NCBI GenBank assembly: GCA_027943245.1
Contig: JANDJZ010000462.1
Location: 1 to 26,456, forward strand
Length of the DNA: 26,456 bases
Source: Acanthamoeba sp. SK_2022b
Taxonomy: Eukaryota > Discosea > Longamoebia > Acanthamoebidae
Reading direction: 5' to 3'
A model generated the notes under the pieces. That model did not search any database. It was given only the letters and a program-made list of their open reading frames with translations, and had not been told where the DNA came from. The position numbers and the translations under genes were made by a program. Positions 1 through 8,623 of the stretch are shown piece by piece (the stretch's first letter is position 1; each line of letters begins with the position of its first letter).

Positions 1-231
1 GAGATTGATGATGATGTGAATGCTCTTGATTGAAGGGGGGGGGGGGCGGGAGGTGCCTTGGGAAATATATCGAACCGGCGCAGTTGCTTGGCCATCGAAC
101 GAGGGGCACCACGCTGCATGGCGGGAGGACAAGACAAAGAACGAAGGACGTGGCGGAGGGAAATGAAGCTGACGAAAAAGAAAACCAAGAAAAAAACCAT
201 TGTCTGCATTGGCCAAGAAGAATCTTTTTGG
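1..231 (+). other. 5' flank and leader of the BuGZ-like gene
   Basis: Non-coding stretch before the chosen start codon. It has a run of about ten G at 37-46. The reading frame of exon 1 is open upstream through 163-231 and would add a lysine-rich extension. The family's proteins begin with Met-Gly-Arg-Lys-Lys-Lys, so the ATG at 232 is preferred. No clear TATA box seen. Confidence 0.5.
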
Positions 232-2047
232 ATGGGACGCAAGAAGAAGCGGGTGGACAAGCCCGTGTGCTGGTACTGCGAGCGGTCTTTTGAGGACGAG
301 AAAATCCTCATCCAACACCAAAAGGCCAAACACTACAAGTGCGCATGGTGCCATAAAAAGTACTGCCCCCCCCCCACTATCCATCAATTTATGGCGCTGA
401 CCACATCACTTTGCTTGATTTCTAATAATTCTAATAATTGTTATTATTTTTATGTCTTTTTTTTTCTCCCCACGAACAGACTTTCTACTGCGGGCGGTTT
501 GGTAATTCACTGCTCCCAAGTCCACAAGGAAACGATCACCAAGTACGTTCCCCTCGTGTATGGCGCGCGCGCGTCATCGTTTCCTCCCACCCCCCCAACG
601 CCCCAAGCTTCGCACGCCGCGTGAGCTCCTCTGCGCTCTCTGTTGCTTGCGTTTGCCCGGGCCGCCTCGCTCAATCCTCCGCTTCGCGACAGGGTCCCCA
701 ATGCCAAGCCTGGGCGCGACACGACACAACACGAGATCTACGGCATGGACGGCGTGCCCGCTGGCGGCGGAGACGACGACGACGGGGGCGAGCCCGACTC
801 CAAGAAGCTCCGGACAGACGACCCCTCCGTCGCCCACCTCTTCCCGCCCGGCCCTGCTGGCGGTGGTGGCCTCCCGCCTGGCGCACGCCCGGGGTGCGCC
901 CCCTCCTCCCGAGCACACGTGTTGTGGTGGTGGTGGCGGTGGTGGTGGTGGTGGCGGCGGCGGCGGTGGTGGTCACCTGATCGATTGGTTGATTGGTTGA
1001 TTGGTCGGTCGATTGACATCACGCGCACACATGATGGGGGTGGGTGGGTGGGGCAGGGGCGCGCCGTCCCCGGGCATGGGTCTCCCGCCACAGCAGCAAC
1101 GGTTCGGGGGCCACCCGGGGATGGCGGCGCCACCAGGCGGGCCCTTCATGGGCGGAGGGCCGCCGCCCGCCTATCCCGGGATGGGCCCCTACCCGCCCAT
1201 GTTCGGGGGCATGCCGCCGCGTCCCGGCGGCCCGCTCCCGCCGCACATGATGCCCGGCGGCCCCATGATGGGCATGGGGGGCGGGCCCGGCATGCAGCCC
1301 CCGATGATGCACCACCCCCACCCCCACCACCCGTCGATGATGGGCCTCCCCCCCTTCGGGCAGCCGGGCGTGCCTCCCCTCCCCTTCCCTCCGGGGATGC
1401 CCCCCTACGGCGGCCCTCTCCCCGTGCCCGGCATGGGTACGTACTCCCCCCCCCCGCGCCCACCGCAGCCCGCCCATCGCTCCGGCGGTGGTGGACCCGC
1501 ACGCCCCCTTTCCCCTCCCCCCCACAACTCCCCCGCGCAATTCCAATTGGACGCGCTTGCAATTCCGTGCTCCGTACGTGCCCTCTCTGACCCCTCCCTC
1601 TGCGCCGTCGCCGCCACGTGGTGCTACGGGTGGGTGGTCGGCCGTTGTTGCGCGGTTGGTCGTGCCCCCCCCCCCCAATCTCCTGCTCTAGGAGGAGGCA
1701 TGGGAGGCGGCGCAGCTGGAGGAGCAGCCTTCCCTGCCTACCAGGCCGATGCCGCGGGCGAGCAGGTTGCCGACCAGCAGGCCACCCCCAAGATCCACTT
1801 TATTTATGCCGACGAAGCAGTCTCGATGGTGTGACATGAAAGCCTCCCCCACTCTCTCCCCCCAACAACTTGGCCTCTCAGTCTCCCTAACTCGTTTTCG
1901 CTCTCTCTCTCTCTCGAAAAGGAGGAGAAACGAGCGGAGGCGCCTCGGTATCGCTACGACGAATCGGCAATACGCGAGCAGGTGTCGGCCCTCGACAAGT
2001 CCATCGAATCTCGCCTGGCCTCTCTTGCCGCTGTCCGAGGAGTGTGA
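232..2047 (+). CDS. BuGZ/ZNF207-like C2H2 zinc-finger protein with GLEBS motif (six exons)
   Basis: Homologue of BuGZ (ZNF207), a nuclear and spindle protein that binds the checkpoint protein Bub3 through a GLEBS motif and helps kinetochore loading and spindle assembly. Exons read by eye: 232-359, 480-542, 693-893, 1057-1436, 1692-1828, 1922-2047. All introns are GT-AG, phases join without a stop, and the product is 344 aa. Two adjacent fingers use C13/C16/H29/H34 and C37/C40/H53/H58; the start MGRKKKR, the block [11 protein letters not shown] and the block [11 protein letters not shown] are diagnostic. Residues about 86-130 are acidic, then Gly-rich. Residues 132-257 are Pro/Gly/Met-rich, as in the family's phase-separating middle. 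The GLEBS-like segment (about 295-312) carries the expected Glu-Glu pair at the exon 5/6 junction. Shorter than the human protein (about 480 aa), mainly through a short tail. Exon edges, especially 893/1057 in GT-rich sequence, need cDNA. Confidence 0.88.
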
Positions 2048-2150
2048 AGAGCGAGAGAGAGAGAGATGGAGAGATGACATGGCTGTCCCTGTTGTGCCCT
2101 ATCTATGACCGCGCGGCAGTTGTTGTGCACTTTAGCGCAAGAATTTGGGT
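2048..2150. other. convergent intergenic spacer with GA microsatellite
   Basis: Only 103 bp separate the stop codons of the BuGZ-like gene (+) and the secreted-protein gene (-), so the two 3' UTRs must overlap. It holds a short GA repeat at about 2051-2065. No AATAAA on either strand. Confidence 0.6.
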
Positions 2151-3179
2151 TTAGGGTGCTCCTGGAGCAAATGCCAAGTAGACCACACGCCCCGCGTTCT
2201 TTACGACGAGCCTGGGCTTGATGCTTGTCGAAGAGCTGTTGAGCTGCGCTGCGACGATGGAGTTGCTTGATACGTAGAAGAGCGTCGACGAGGATTCGTC
2301 CTTGGCTAGTTGGATCGCCCAGTCGTTGGCCGGGCCGTCGCTCAGGCCGAGCAGAGTGATCCCGCCGGCCAAGCTGATGCGAAGGAGCGCCACTTGAGAC
2401 CCGCCTTGCCTGAACAGGCCATAGACCGACTCCCCGAGCGCAACCACGACACCTCTGTCCGTAGAGTAGAGCAGTGGAGCGTTCATGGTGCCCGCAGACC
2501 CGCGGCCGAATTGCACCCAGAGCGGAGTGAGAAGGCTGTCGTAGCTCAGTTCCTTGCGACCGACCACGTAGGCGATGAACGTTGCGTTGGGCATTTGGGC
2601 GACGGGGGAGGCGGGTAGGTAGCGCACGTCGAGGTCATACACGAGGTCCATAGCGGCCGACGGCGTGGATGCCAGCACTTCATACCGGTATTGACCAAAG
2701 AGCTCCATCCTTGAGATCTGCACCGCATTGGGGCAGCTGTCTCGTTTCTGCAGTCGTTGGCTTCTTCGGCCGAGGGAGGTGAAGTCGGAGCCATCGCAGC
2801 CGGTGAAGTAAAGAGCTGGCAGCTGACCTTCATACACCAGCTTCAGGGATCTGATGTCGACGTCAGTGAGCAAGGCGTGGGTGCGTGATCCTTGGGCGAG
2901 GCCAGTGCTGTAGACCTGGCCGGCGGAAGTATAATAGAGTGTTCCCGATTGCCCCTCCACCGCAAAAGCTTCCACCCCGGTGGTGATGTTCCGGACCCAT
3001 ACAGGGTCGGTGGGGCTGGTGGCCGTAGGATCAACGGCCCAGATGAGCGTTGTGGAGTAGTCGTCGCTGATGGTGCTGTAGTATAGGACCTGCTGGCTGC
3101 GTGCGCTACCCGCAATATTGGCGCCACCCCAAGGGAGGAGACCAACGGCGACGATGAGGAAAAGGAGGTCGTGCGTCAT
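2151..3179 (-). CDS. predicted secreted protein of unknown function, possibly beta-propeller
   Basis: Single-exon gene of 342 aa in the GC-rich host codon style; I do not recognise the family. The frame is open upstream to a TTG at 3236, but the first ATG is at 3179. That start gives a classic signal peptide: MTHD, then the hydrophobic core LLFLIVAVGLLPW, then small residues (about 1-23). The mature part has no further membrane span. Short strands recur in the pattern Leu-Tyr/Phe-Tyr-Ser/Thr, then a polar turn, then Val (LYYSTIS, LYYTSAG, ALYFTGC, LLYSTDR, LFYVSSN). This suggests a beta-propeller of the YWTD/SMP-30 kind; that is inference. Two cysteines (GCDG, DSCP), a dibasic site (QKRD) and N-glycosylation sequons (NIT, NAT, NSS) fit an extracellular or surface protein. 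A copia element lies about 60 bp upstream of the ATG and has probably displaced or replaced the promoter. Confidence 0.75.
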   Translation of the reverse strand: MTHDLLFLIVAVGLLPWGGANIAGSARSQQVLYYSTISDDYSTTLIWAVDPTATSPTDPVWVRNITTGVEAFAVEGQSGTLYYTSAGQVYSTGLAQGSRTHALLTDVDIRSLKLVYEGQLPALYFTGCDGSDFTSLGRRSQRLQKRDSCPNAVQISRMELFGQYRYEVLASTPSAAMDLVYDLDVRYLPASPVAQMPNATFIAYVVGRKELSYDSLLTPLWVQFGRGSAGTMNAPLLYSTDRGVVVALGESVYGLFRQGGSQVALLRISLAGGITLLGLSDGPANDWAIQLAKDESSSTLFYVSSNSIVAAQLNSSSTSIKPRLVVKNAGRVVYLAFAPGAP

Positions 3180-3234
3180 GCCGGGCGAAGAAGTAAGGTG
3201 AGGAATAAAAGTCGTAGCAACCTTGTTCGACCCC

Positions 3235-3239
3235 AAGTG
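3235..3239. repeat. target-site duplication AAGTG (left copy)
   Basis: AAGTG directly flanks the left LTR and recurs at 7676-7680 directly after the right LTR. Five bp is the length made by copia integrases. Confidence 0.8.
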
Positions 3240-3366
3240 AGTTGGAGTCTATGAAGAAGATGATTTACAGATGATGCTGTAGTAGTGTCAAGAGACAGGC
3301 TTACTAAATAAGGAGAGGGAACTAATGATAATAAATGAGAATTATAAATGAGACTGAAATCCGACA
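3240..3366 (-). repeat. 3' LTR of copia family A
   Basis: 127 bp. On the minus strand it starts TGTCGG and ends CCAACT, matching 7549-7675 base for base in length. The terminal base is T rather than the usual A of TG...CA in both copies. The unusually short LTR contains an AT-rich stretch with the repeated core ATAAATGAGA. Confidence 0.9.
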
Positions 3367-3375
3367 CACCCCTGC
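3367..3375 (-). other. polypurine tract of copia family A
   Basis: On the minus strand GCAGGGGTG directly precedes the LTR start TGTCGG. This is where plus-strand DNA synthesis would be primed. It lies just after the pol stop codon at 3393. Confidence 0.6.
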
Positions 3376-3392
3376 AGTCGAATAATTGACTG

Positions 3393-4790
3393 TTAGTGAG
3401 TAAGCATGTTCAGCTTCTCCTTGTCAGTACGTAGCTTGGTTGCAGGAACTGACTTGGTGAGGAAATCAGTGAGGTCATTTGTTGGAACATAGAGGATCTT
3501 GACAGTGCTGTTCTTGACATTATCATAGACAATGCCCTCCTTGATGGTGAGATGCTTCATACAAGCATGATAGGCATATGGTGGCTTCACAACAATATGA
3601 ATGGTAGACTGATTGTCACAGTAGAGTGTTGTTGGGCAATCAAGAGGAAGACCAAGAGTGGTGTAGAGCTTGCACATGTAGATTGCCTGGCACATGGCCT
3701 CCGTGAGAGCAATGAGCTCAGCTTCAGTCAATGAGAGTGACATGACTGATTGAAGGTGACTGGCCCAGGCAATTGGGCCATTGTCAAGACATGCTAGTAG
3801 CCCAGAGTAGGACTTGGCAGTGCACTTGTCAGTACCATTGCTGGCATCAGTGTGGATGCAGAAGACTAGTGTTGACTTGCAAGAGAGCAAGCATAGTGTT
3901 GTCAACCAAGTGTTGCTAGCAACTGGTTTGGCAGGAAGTACCCAAGAGGTAGACCAGGACATGGCCTGCAGCATCAAAGTGAGTGCAATCAAATGCACAT
4001 AGAAAGCAACAGGGAAGAGAATGTCAGGACATGTGGCAAGAGCAATCCATAGAAGAGCACCAACAATGCATCAATACAGAGTCAAACAGCATTCAGGCGG
4101 AGTAGAGTCAATTACTTCCAGGTTGCAGCCAGCTGGTAGAGGTGAGCAGAGAGGCTTACTGTCTGTGAGACCAAATTCAGCCACAAGCTCAATGATCTTG
4201 TCAGGTTGTGAGAGATCAAGGGTGCCATTCACAAGGTCATGGTGTACAGTGATTCCAAGGATCGATGTGATTGGTCCAAGGTCCTTGAGCTTGAAGCACT
4301 CAGCAAGCTTACACTTGAGGAAGGCAATGTCAGAAGGATGGCCAATCAGCAGGAGGTCATCAACATAGACAGAAAGGATGAACCATAGAGAGTGCACTTA
4401 AGTTGACAGATGTAGTGTGGGAACTTCTTGCTTTTGAAACCCTCTGGTTGAGTGATGAAGACCTCCTCATTGAGCATTGCCTGTAGGAAGGCGTTGTTGA
4501 TGTCCATGGAGTGGATCTTGAGACCCAGTAGGATGGTGTATGTGAGTAGGAGGCGTAGATTCTCAAGGTGTAGAACCGGGGCATAGGTGTTGAGTGACCC
4601 ATTGTGCCTTGAAGTTTCCATTGGCCTTGGTGTGGAGGACCCAGTGAGTGCTGATGGCCTTCCAACCTTTTGGCAGAGGGCAGAGTTTGAAGGTGTTGTT
4701 CAGGACGAGGGTGTCAAACTCTCTCTTCATGGCAGTGAGCCACTTGGTCTTGTTGGGTGAGTTGAGAATATCATGAAGAGTGATGGGAGT
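3393..4790 (-). pseudogene. copia family A pol: reverse transcriptase and RNase H
   Basis: Broken 3' part of pol. RT in 4071-4790 shows MDINNAFLQA (first catalytic Asp near 4503) and VYVDDLLLIG (catalytic pair near 4356-4361). Only a few codons separate LYG from YVDD, where copia RTs normally have about 45-50 residues, so an internal deletion removed part of the palm. RNase H in 3393-4002 keeps HTDAS, SLTEAEL and YCDNQS, and near the end LTDFLTKSV. At least three frame changes split the region (open pieces 4346-4621, 4071-4397, 3393-3998). The catalytic aspartates are all still Asp, in contrast to family C at the right end of the window. Confidence 0.88.
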
Positions 4791-5990
4791 TGAACTGGAG
4801 AAGGCAGTAGCTAGGATGGTGTTGATGTTGCTGGTGGTCAGGGTGTGTGGTGATGAGCTCTTTTCCTTTCTGATTAAAGTTGAGAACTTGAGGTGAGAGC
4901 TGGTGAAGACAGTGTGACCAGAGCTGGTGGTGGAGGTGTCAGAGTGGCATTGGAGGTGGTGTTGGTGTAGGTGGTGTTGGAGATGATGTTGGTGTCAGTG
5001 TTGACATCATGGGCTTGAGTGGTTCAGTTGCTGAGGATGTGGGTGAGTAGTTGCATTCACCCCTGTCAGCTGCAGATGGTGCAGCTGGTGCAGTTGAAGC
5101 AGGGCTGTAGGTGGTCTTGATGTTGTTGAGGAGAGACAGATTGAATAGCTTGTGTGTGTGAATGGTGTTGGCAGAAGTGCAGGTAGATGTTGAGGACTCA
5201 TTGAAGATGATGTTGCAGGAGTGCATGACATGACCAGTGGTGGTGATGAGAACACAGTGCATGGTGTGTGAGGTGGGGTGTTTGCATAGGAAGCAAACAT
5301 TGACAGTGTGGGCTTGCAGCTTCATCTTGTGCTTGCCAGGAGTGACCATGGTGCCTTGAGCTCCAAACATGTGCAGGGTGTGGAGTGTAGGGGGTTGGCC
5401 ATGCCAGATCTGGTAAGGGGACAGGCTTTCAGTGGGCGTACAGTTGATCAGGTGAGCAGCATGGATGGCAGCCTCAGCCCAGTAGGATTGGGCAGTCTGG
5501 AGTTGAGTAGGCAGCAGCAGATCCTGGCCAGTAGTGTGTGATTGAATTGCTCAGAGAGACTGTTGTATTCAGAGGTGTATGGGGAGCAGGTGGATGCAGA
5601 ATCCCTTGCGCATTGAACCAGAGATTGAGCTGGGTGTTGAAGAGTTCACCACTGCCATCAGTGTGAAGCACACACAGGTGTTGGTCAGTTGGAAGGCTGA
5701 GGATGATGTAGTGTAGTTTGTCACCAGCATCACTCTTGAGACAAAGGGGCTCAACCCAGTGGTATCACATGGCCACGTCAGTGACAGTGAGAATGTAGCA
5801 AGCACCTCCATGGTAACTATGTCGGTGGAGAGGATCTCACCAGGCTTCTGAGTGCAATCAGTGGGAGGCGTGGGCTGCTTCTTGTGACCCTTGGCGACTT
5901 GCTTGCCAAGTGCGCAGACGTGACATGGAAGGGTAAGTTGCTTAAGTAGAAGCTTCCCCTTCTCAGAGGCCAAGAAGTCACTGGATTGCT
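4791..5990 (-). pseudogene. copia family A pol: integrase region
   Basis: Integrase lies upstream of RT, the copia order. The zinc-binding segment LPCHVCALGKQ, then LSTDIVTME with the first catalytic Asp, occupy about 5845-5945. The second Asp is in HTDGSGELF at about 5645-5670. The Glu region (SEYNSLSEQ) reads at about 5540-5580. These parts lie in different frames, so the integrase is inactive. From 5370 down to about 4930 a frame of moderate complexity ends in a Thr/Pro-rich tract, the usual linker between integrase and RT. It begins MFGAQG, which corresponds to the conserved F-G-C element of copia integrases. Confidence 0.82.
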
Positions 5991-5999
5991 CAACGTGTG

Positions 6000-7480
6000 A
6001 GTGGCATAGTGCTTCACAGGCATGTCCAAGTCAACAATGGATGAGATCCATGTCTGTGGCAAGAAGAGCTGCCAGGTACTCGTTGGGCAGTCTCTCAGTA
6101 TCAGAGGTGATGTTGAGATGGAGGGGGAGGACGATATGACAACCCTGCTGAACGGAGTACAGGCACAGGTGGGGGCCCTGGTAGAACACAACACCTTATT
6201 ACACTTCCTTGTATCTCTGGTGGAGGTACTGTCAGCCCCTCCAATTCCCACTGCCTTGGCTGCGTGGCAATTGGCGAGGGTGTGGCCTGGAGCCTTGTGG
6301 TATGTGCAGTACTGCTCCATGTTGCAAGTGGATGTCAGTCAACTGCCAGGGCTGTCAGCTCAATTCCTCTCATGGGGTTGGCGCCCAGTGGAGCAACCTG
6401 AGTCATGGTGGGAGGCCTGGGGGTCCTTGGAGTCCTTGCCATTCTTCATCAAGTTGGCATGATCCTGGCAGTGGCCGCCATTGCACTTGCTGTCCCTACA
6501 GTTGCCACCAGTCCAGAGGGCCAAGGCAGGCTTGTTGAGGTTATGAAGAATCGTCTCATGGTCAAGGAGAATCACACAGACATGGTCAACTGCTTCAGTG
6601 TCAATGACAGCACAAGTCTTGAGGTAGCTGGCAATGGTGCTCTGGGTTCCATTGTAGTCTCCAGGGAGACCAGCACATAGGCACGTGATGAAGGCATCAT
6701 CACCAATTCGCATGGCAAGCCAGCTGCTGGAGCTGCTGGAGTCAAGCAATGAAGTCCATCATCAGCTCAACATCGTCCTTCCTCACAAGGTTGAACCATT
6801 GGAGGTGAGCCTGGAGGTTGAGGGACTTGTTGTGGAAGCAATCCTTCAGGGCGTGCCAGAGCATGTAGGGATTCAGTTTCCCTTTTGTGACAGCAATGAC
6901 ATAGCTCTTGAGGCTCTTCCCAACAGAGGCCAAGAGTAGAGCATGAGCATGCACTGCGCCAATCTCAAGTTCACGGACATACTTGAGATGTTCTTCAATT
7001 TCAGCCTTGCCCTTGCCAGGGTAGACCTTGTTGTCAATCAAAGTGGAGGCTGCGGGGTCAAGTTGCTGATACCTGACTTCAGAGTCTGCTCCTTGGTCTT
7101 CAGTAGAGCAAGTTCACCTTCAAGTCACTTGATCTGAATCTCAGCTCCCTTGCCCTTTGATTGACAGATCAGATTGAGGGTCGCACATAGGTTGGAAACC
7201 TTTGCAGAGATCTTCTTGAGGGAGGTGAGTGATTTCTCTCCCACCAAAGCAGATGTGGAATCTGGTCTAGATGGAGAAGAGAAGGGGGGTGCTGCAAAGA
7301 GAAGAACCTCTTGTTGATGGAGGTGTTGGTACTCTTTAGTGTGTTCAATGACCACACTGTAGTTAACTTTGGTGTAGTCATGAAGATGTTTTATATCCAG
7401 AAGATTGAGAGTGTTCTGCTCCCATTCTTCCCAGTTGTCTGGTTTGGCTTGTTGTAGACAGTTGTGTCTTTCAGTGACAT
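6000..7480 (-). pseudogene. copia family A gag and start of pol
   Basis: The first ATG after the primer-binding site is at 7480; the frame shifts soon after. Gag-like pieces include NWEEWEQNTLNLLDI (about 7430), an open piece at 6742-7041 (AEIEEHLKYVRELE) and one at 6360-6749 (INTRCLCAGL-type helix region, read here as ITCLCAGLPGDY). A retroviral zinc knuckle at about 6267-6311 reads YCTYHKAPGHTLANC, with His in place of the second Cys. The protein would form the virus-like particle and bind the element RNA. At least three frame breaks. Confidence 0.75.
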
Positions 7481-7535
7481 GGTGAGGCGAAAGATGTTGA
7501 CCAGGAAGAAGTGAATAGATTCATGCATGGATGTG

Positions 7536-7548
7536 TGGGCCCATAACC
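7536..7548 (-). other. primer-binding site matching the initiator tRNA-Met anticodon arm
   Basis: GGTTATGGGCCCA on the minus strand lies directly after the 5' LTR. It is complementary to the anticodon stem-loop of initiator tRNA-Met (GGGCCCATAACC contains the CAT anticodon). Drosophila copia uses a half-molecule of this tRNA in the same way. The same site occurs in family B at 15749-15761. Confidence 0.85.
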
Positions 7549-7675
7549 AGTTGGAGGTTAAGAAGAAGATGATTTATTGATGATGTGGTAGTAGTGTCAA
7601 GAGACAGGCTTACTAAATAAGGAGAGGGAACTAATGATAATAAATGAGAATAATAAATGAGACTGAAATCCAACA
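7549..7675 (-). repeat. 5' LTR of copia family A
   Basis: 127 bp, starting TGTTGG at 7675 on the minus strand and ending CCAACT at 7549, next to the primer-binding site. About nine substitutions from the 3' LTR. Confidence 0.9.
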
Positions 7676-7680
7676 AAGTG
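7676..7680. repeat. target-site duplication AAGTG (right copy)
   Basis: Directly follows the outer end of the 5' LTR and matches 3235-3239. Confidence 0.8.
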
Positions 7681-8590
7681 GTCGCAGGTACACATCAAAG
7701 TTGGACAAGTGTGAAACCAATGACGGACGGTTGCATGGAAGGTAAGATTAAGACAAGTGTGCAGCGAAACTGACATATAGTACGGGTCGCAGATAAACAA
7801 TCAACACCTCGCGCCACCCACCCACCCACACAAACCATGGTGATTCCCTTCTCCTTAGGCTTCATATTGTGCTATCGTTTCTCTTGACCACGGTACGATG
7901 TCTATCACGTCCTTCTCTCATTACGGATGACTCGCATATGTTATCTCTGCAATGACAACAACCAATTAGCGTGGTGATATTCTACTGGCGGTTGCGCACT
8001 ACTGGCTGTGGGGTTATGTTGATGACAACCAATTCTCCGGCCTTCGCTACATGGCTCTGTGGCTCCCTGTGTCGTTGACAATCCTTGCCTGGCAAGAACG
8101 TCAGCCTACGGCAATGAGTTCAGCCAACACTAACCTACTGTTTATCATCGATATGGCACTCACCCCTTTGCTTATCAATTTCCGCACTTCGATTGCCCGT
8201 CTTGCTCATGCCCGCCTCCCTCACAGGCTCGCTGCATTACCGTACTGGCCTTGACCGCCATGCTATTGAGTGCAGTTTTGGGTGCAGTGCTTTCGGATCT
8301 CGTCTCTCCCCTCACGGGGAGCGAGGGCATGCCCTTCTGGGGTCTCGGAATCGCGGGCTCCTTTGTTGCTGCCGGAGGAATGGTACGGGCAAACCTTGTG
8401 CGCAACTCTCTGTTCCCATGATATCGAGCGTCCAGATTCATATCAGGCTATCTATCCTCTATGTAGGTATGTAGGTATCTCTTGTGGTCTCGCAGGCGCT
8501 CTCGTTTGTGGTCTTAAGAAAGGGCGAGAACGGCGGCTATCGGTCGCTCAATGACGTTTCCTGATGTGGTGGCATACAATACGCAGTAAA
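7681..8590 (+). other. possible small spliced membrane-protein gene
   Basis: Host-like sequence right of the copia insertion. An ATG in good context (AAACCATGG, 7837) opens a short hydrophobic frame that ends after 16 residues, so splicing would be needed. A likely last exon follows a pyrimidine-rich acceptor ending CAG at 8226. Frame 8227-8421 encodes 64 residues with two hydrophobic stretches (TVLALTAMLLSAVLGAVL and FWGLGIAGSFVAAGGMV) and a stop at 8419. A third hydrophobic piece (MALWLPVSLTILAW) reads at 8051-8095 in another frame. I cannot join these into one model and do not recognise the family. It would be divergent to the secreted-protein gene at 2151-3179 before the copia insertion. 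It could also be a decayed gene. Confidence 0.3.
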
Positions 8591-8623
8591 AGTTGTTGTT
8601 TTTTTTCCCTCGTACACGCAGTG

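Larger units (their letters stand above)
3240..7675 (-). mobile_element. Ty1/copia LTR retrotransposon, family A, complete but degenerate
   Basis: A 4.4-kb element with both LTRs, target duplication, primer-binding site, polypurine tract and, on the minus strand, gag, integrase, reverse transcriptase and RNase H in copia order (integrase before RT). The two 127-bp LTRs differ at about nine positions (roughly 93% identity), so the insertion is not recent. Several frameshifts and an internal RT deletion make it non-autonomous. It sits between the start of the secreted-protein gene and the region at 7681-8590. Removing it rejoins host sequence at AAGTG and leaves a compact promoter region. Confidence 0.93.

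Noticed and set aside
58..231. N-terminal extension of the BuGZ-like protein
   Set aside because: The frame is open, but family members begin at the MGRKKK motif, and the upstream codons are low-complexity.
643..1590. Long Arg/Pro-rich frames across the BuGZ-like gene on both strands
   Set aside because: Shadows of GC-rich exons and introns; the spliced frame is supported by zinc fingers and the GLEBS motif.
3180..3236. N-terminal extension of the secreted protein to 3236
   Set aside because: That start is TTG, and it would bury the signal peptide; the first ATG is at 3179.
7536..7550. Possible tRNA-Met gene fragment (GGGCCCATAACC)
   Set aside because: Only the anticodon-arm complement is present, directly adjoining an LTR; there is no D arm, T arm or acceptor stem. 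It is a primer-binding site.
7597..7800. Minus-strand frame across the right LTR border of family A
   Set aside because: Starts in host flank and runs into the LTR; no coding character.
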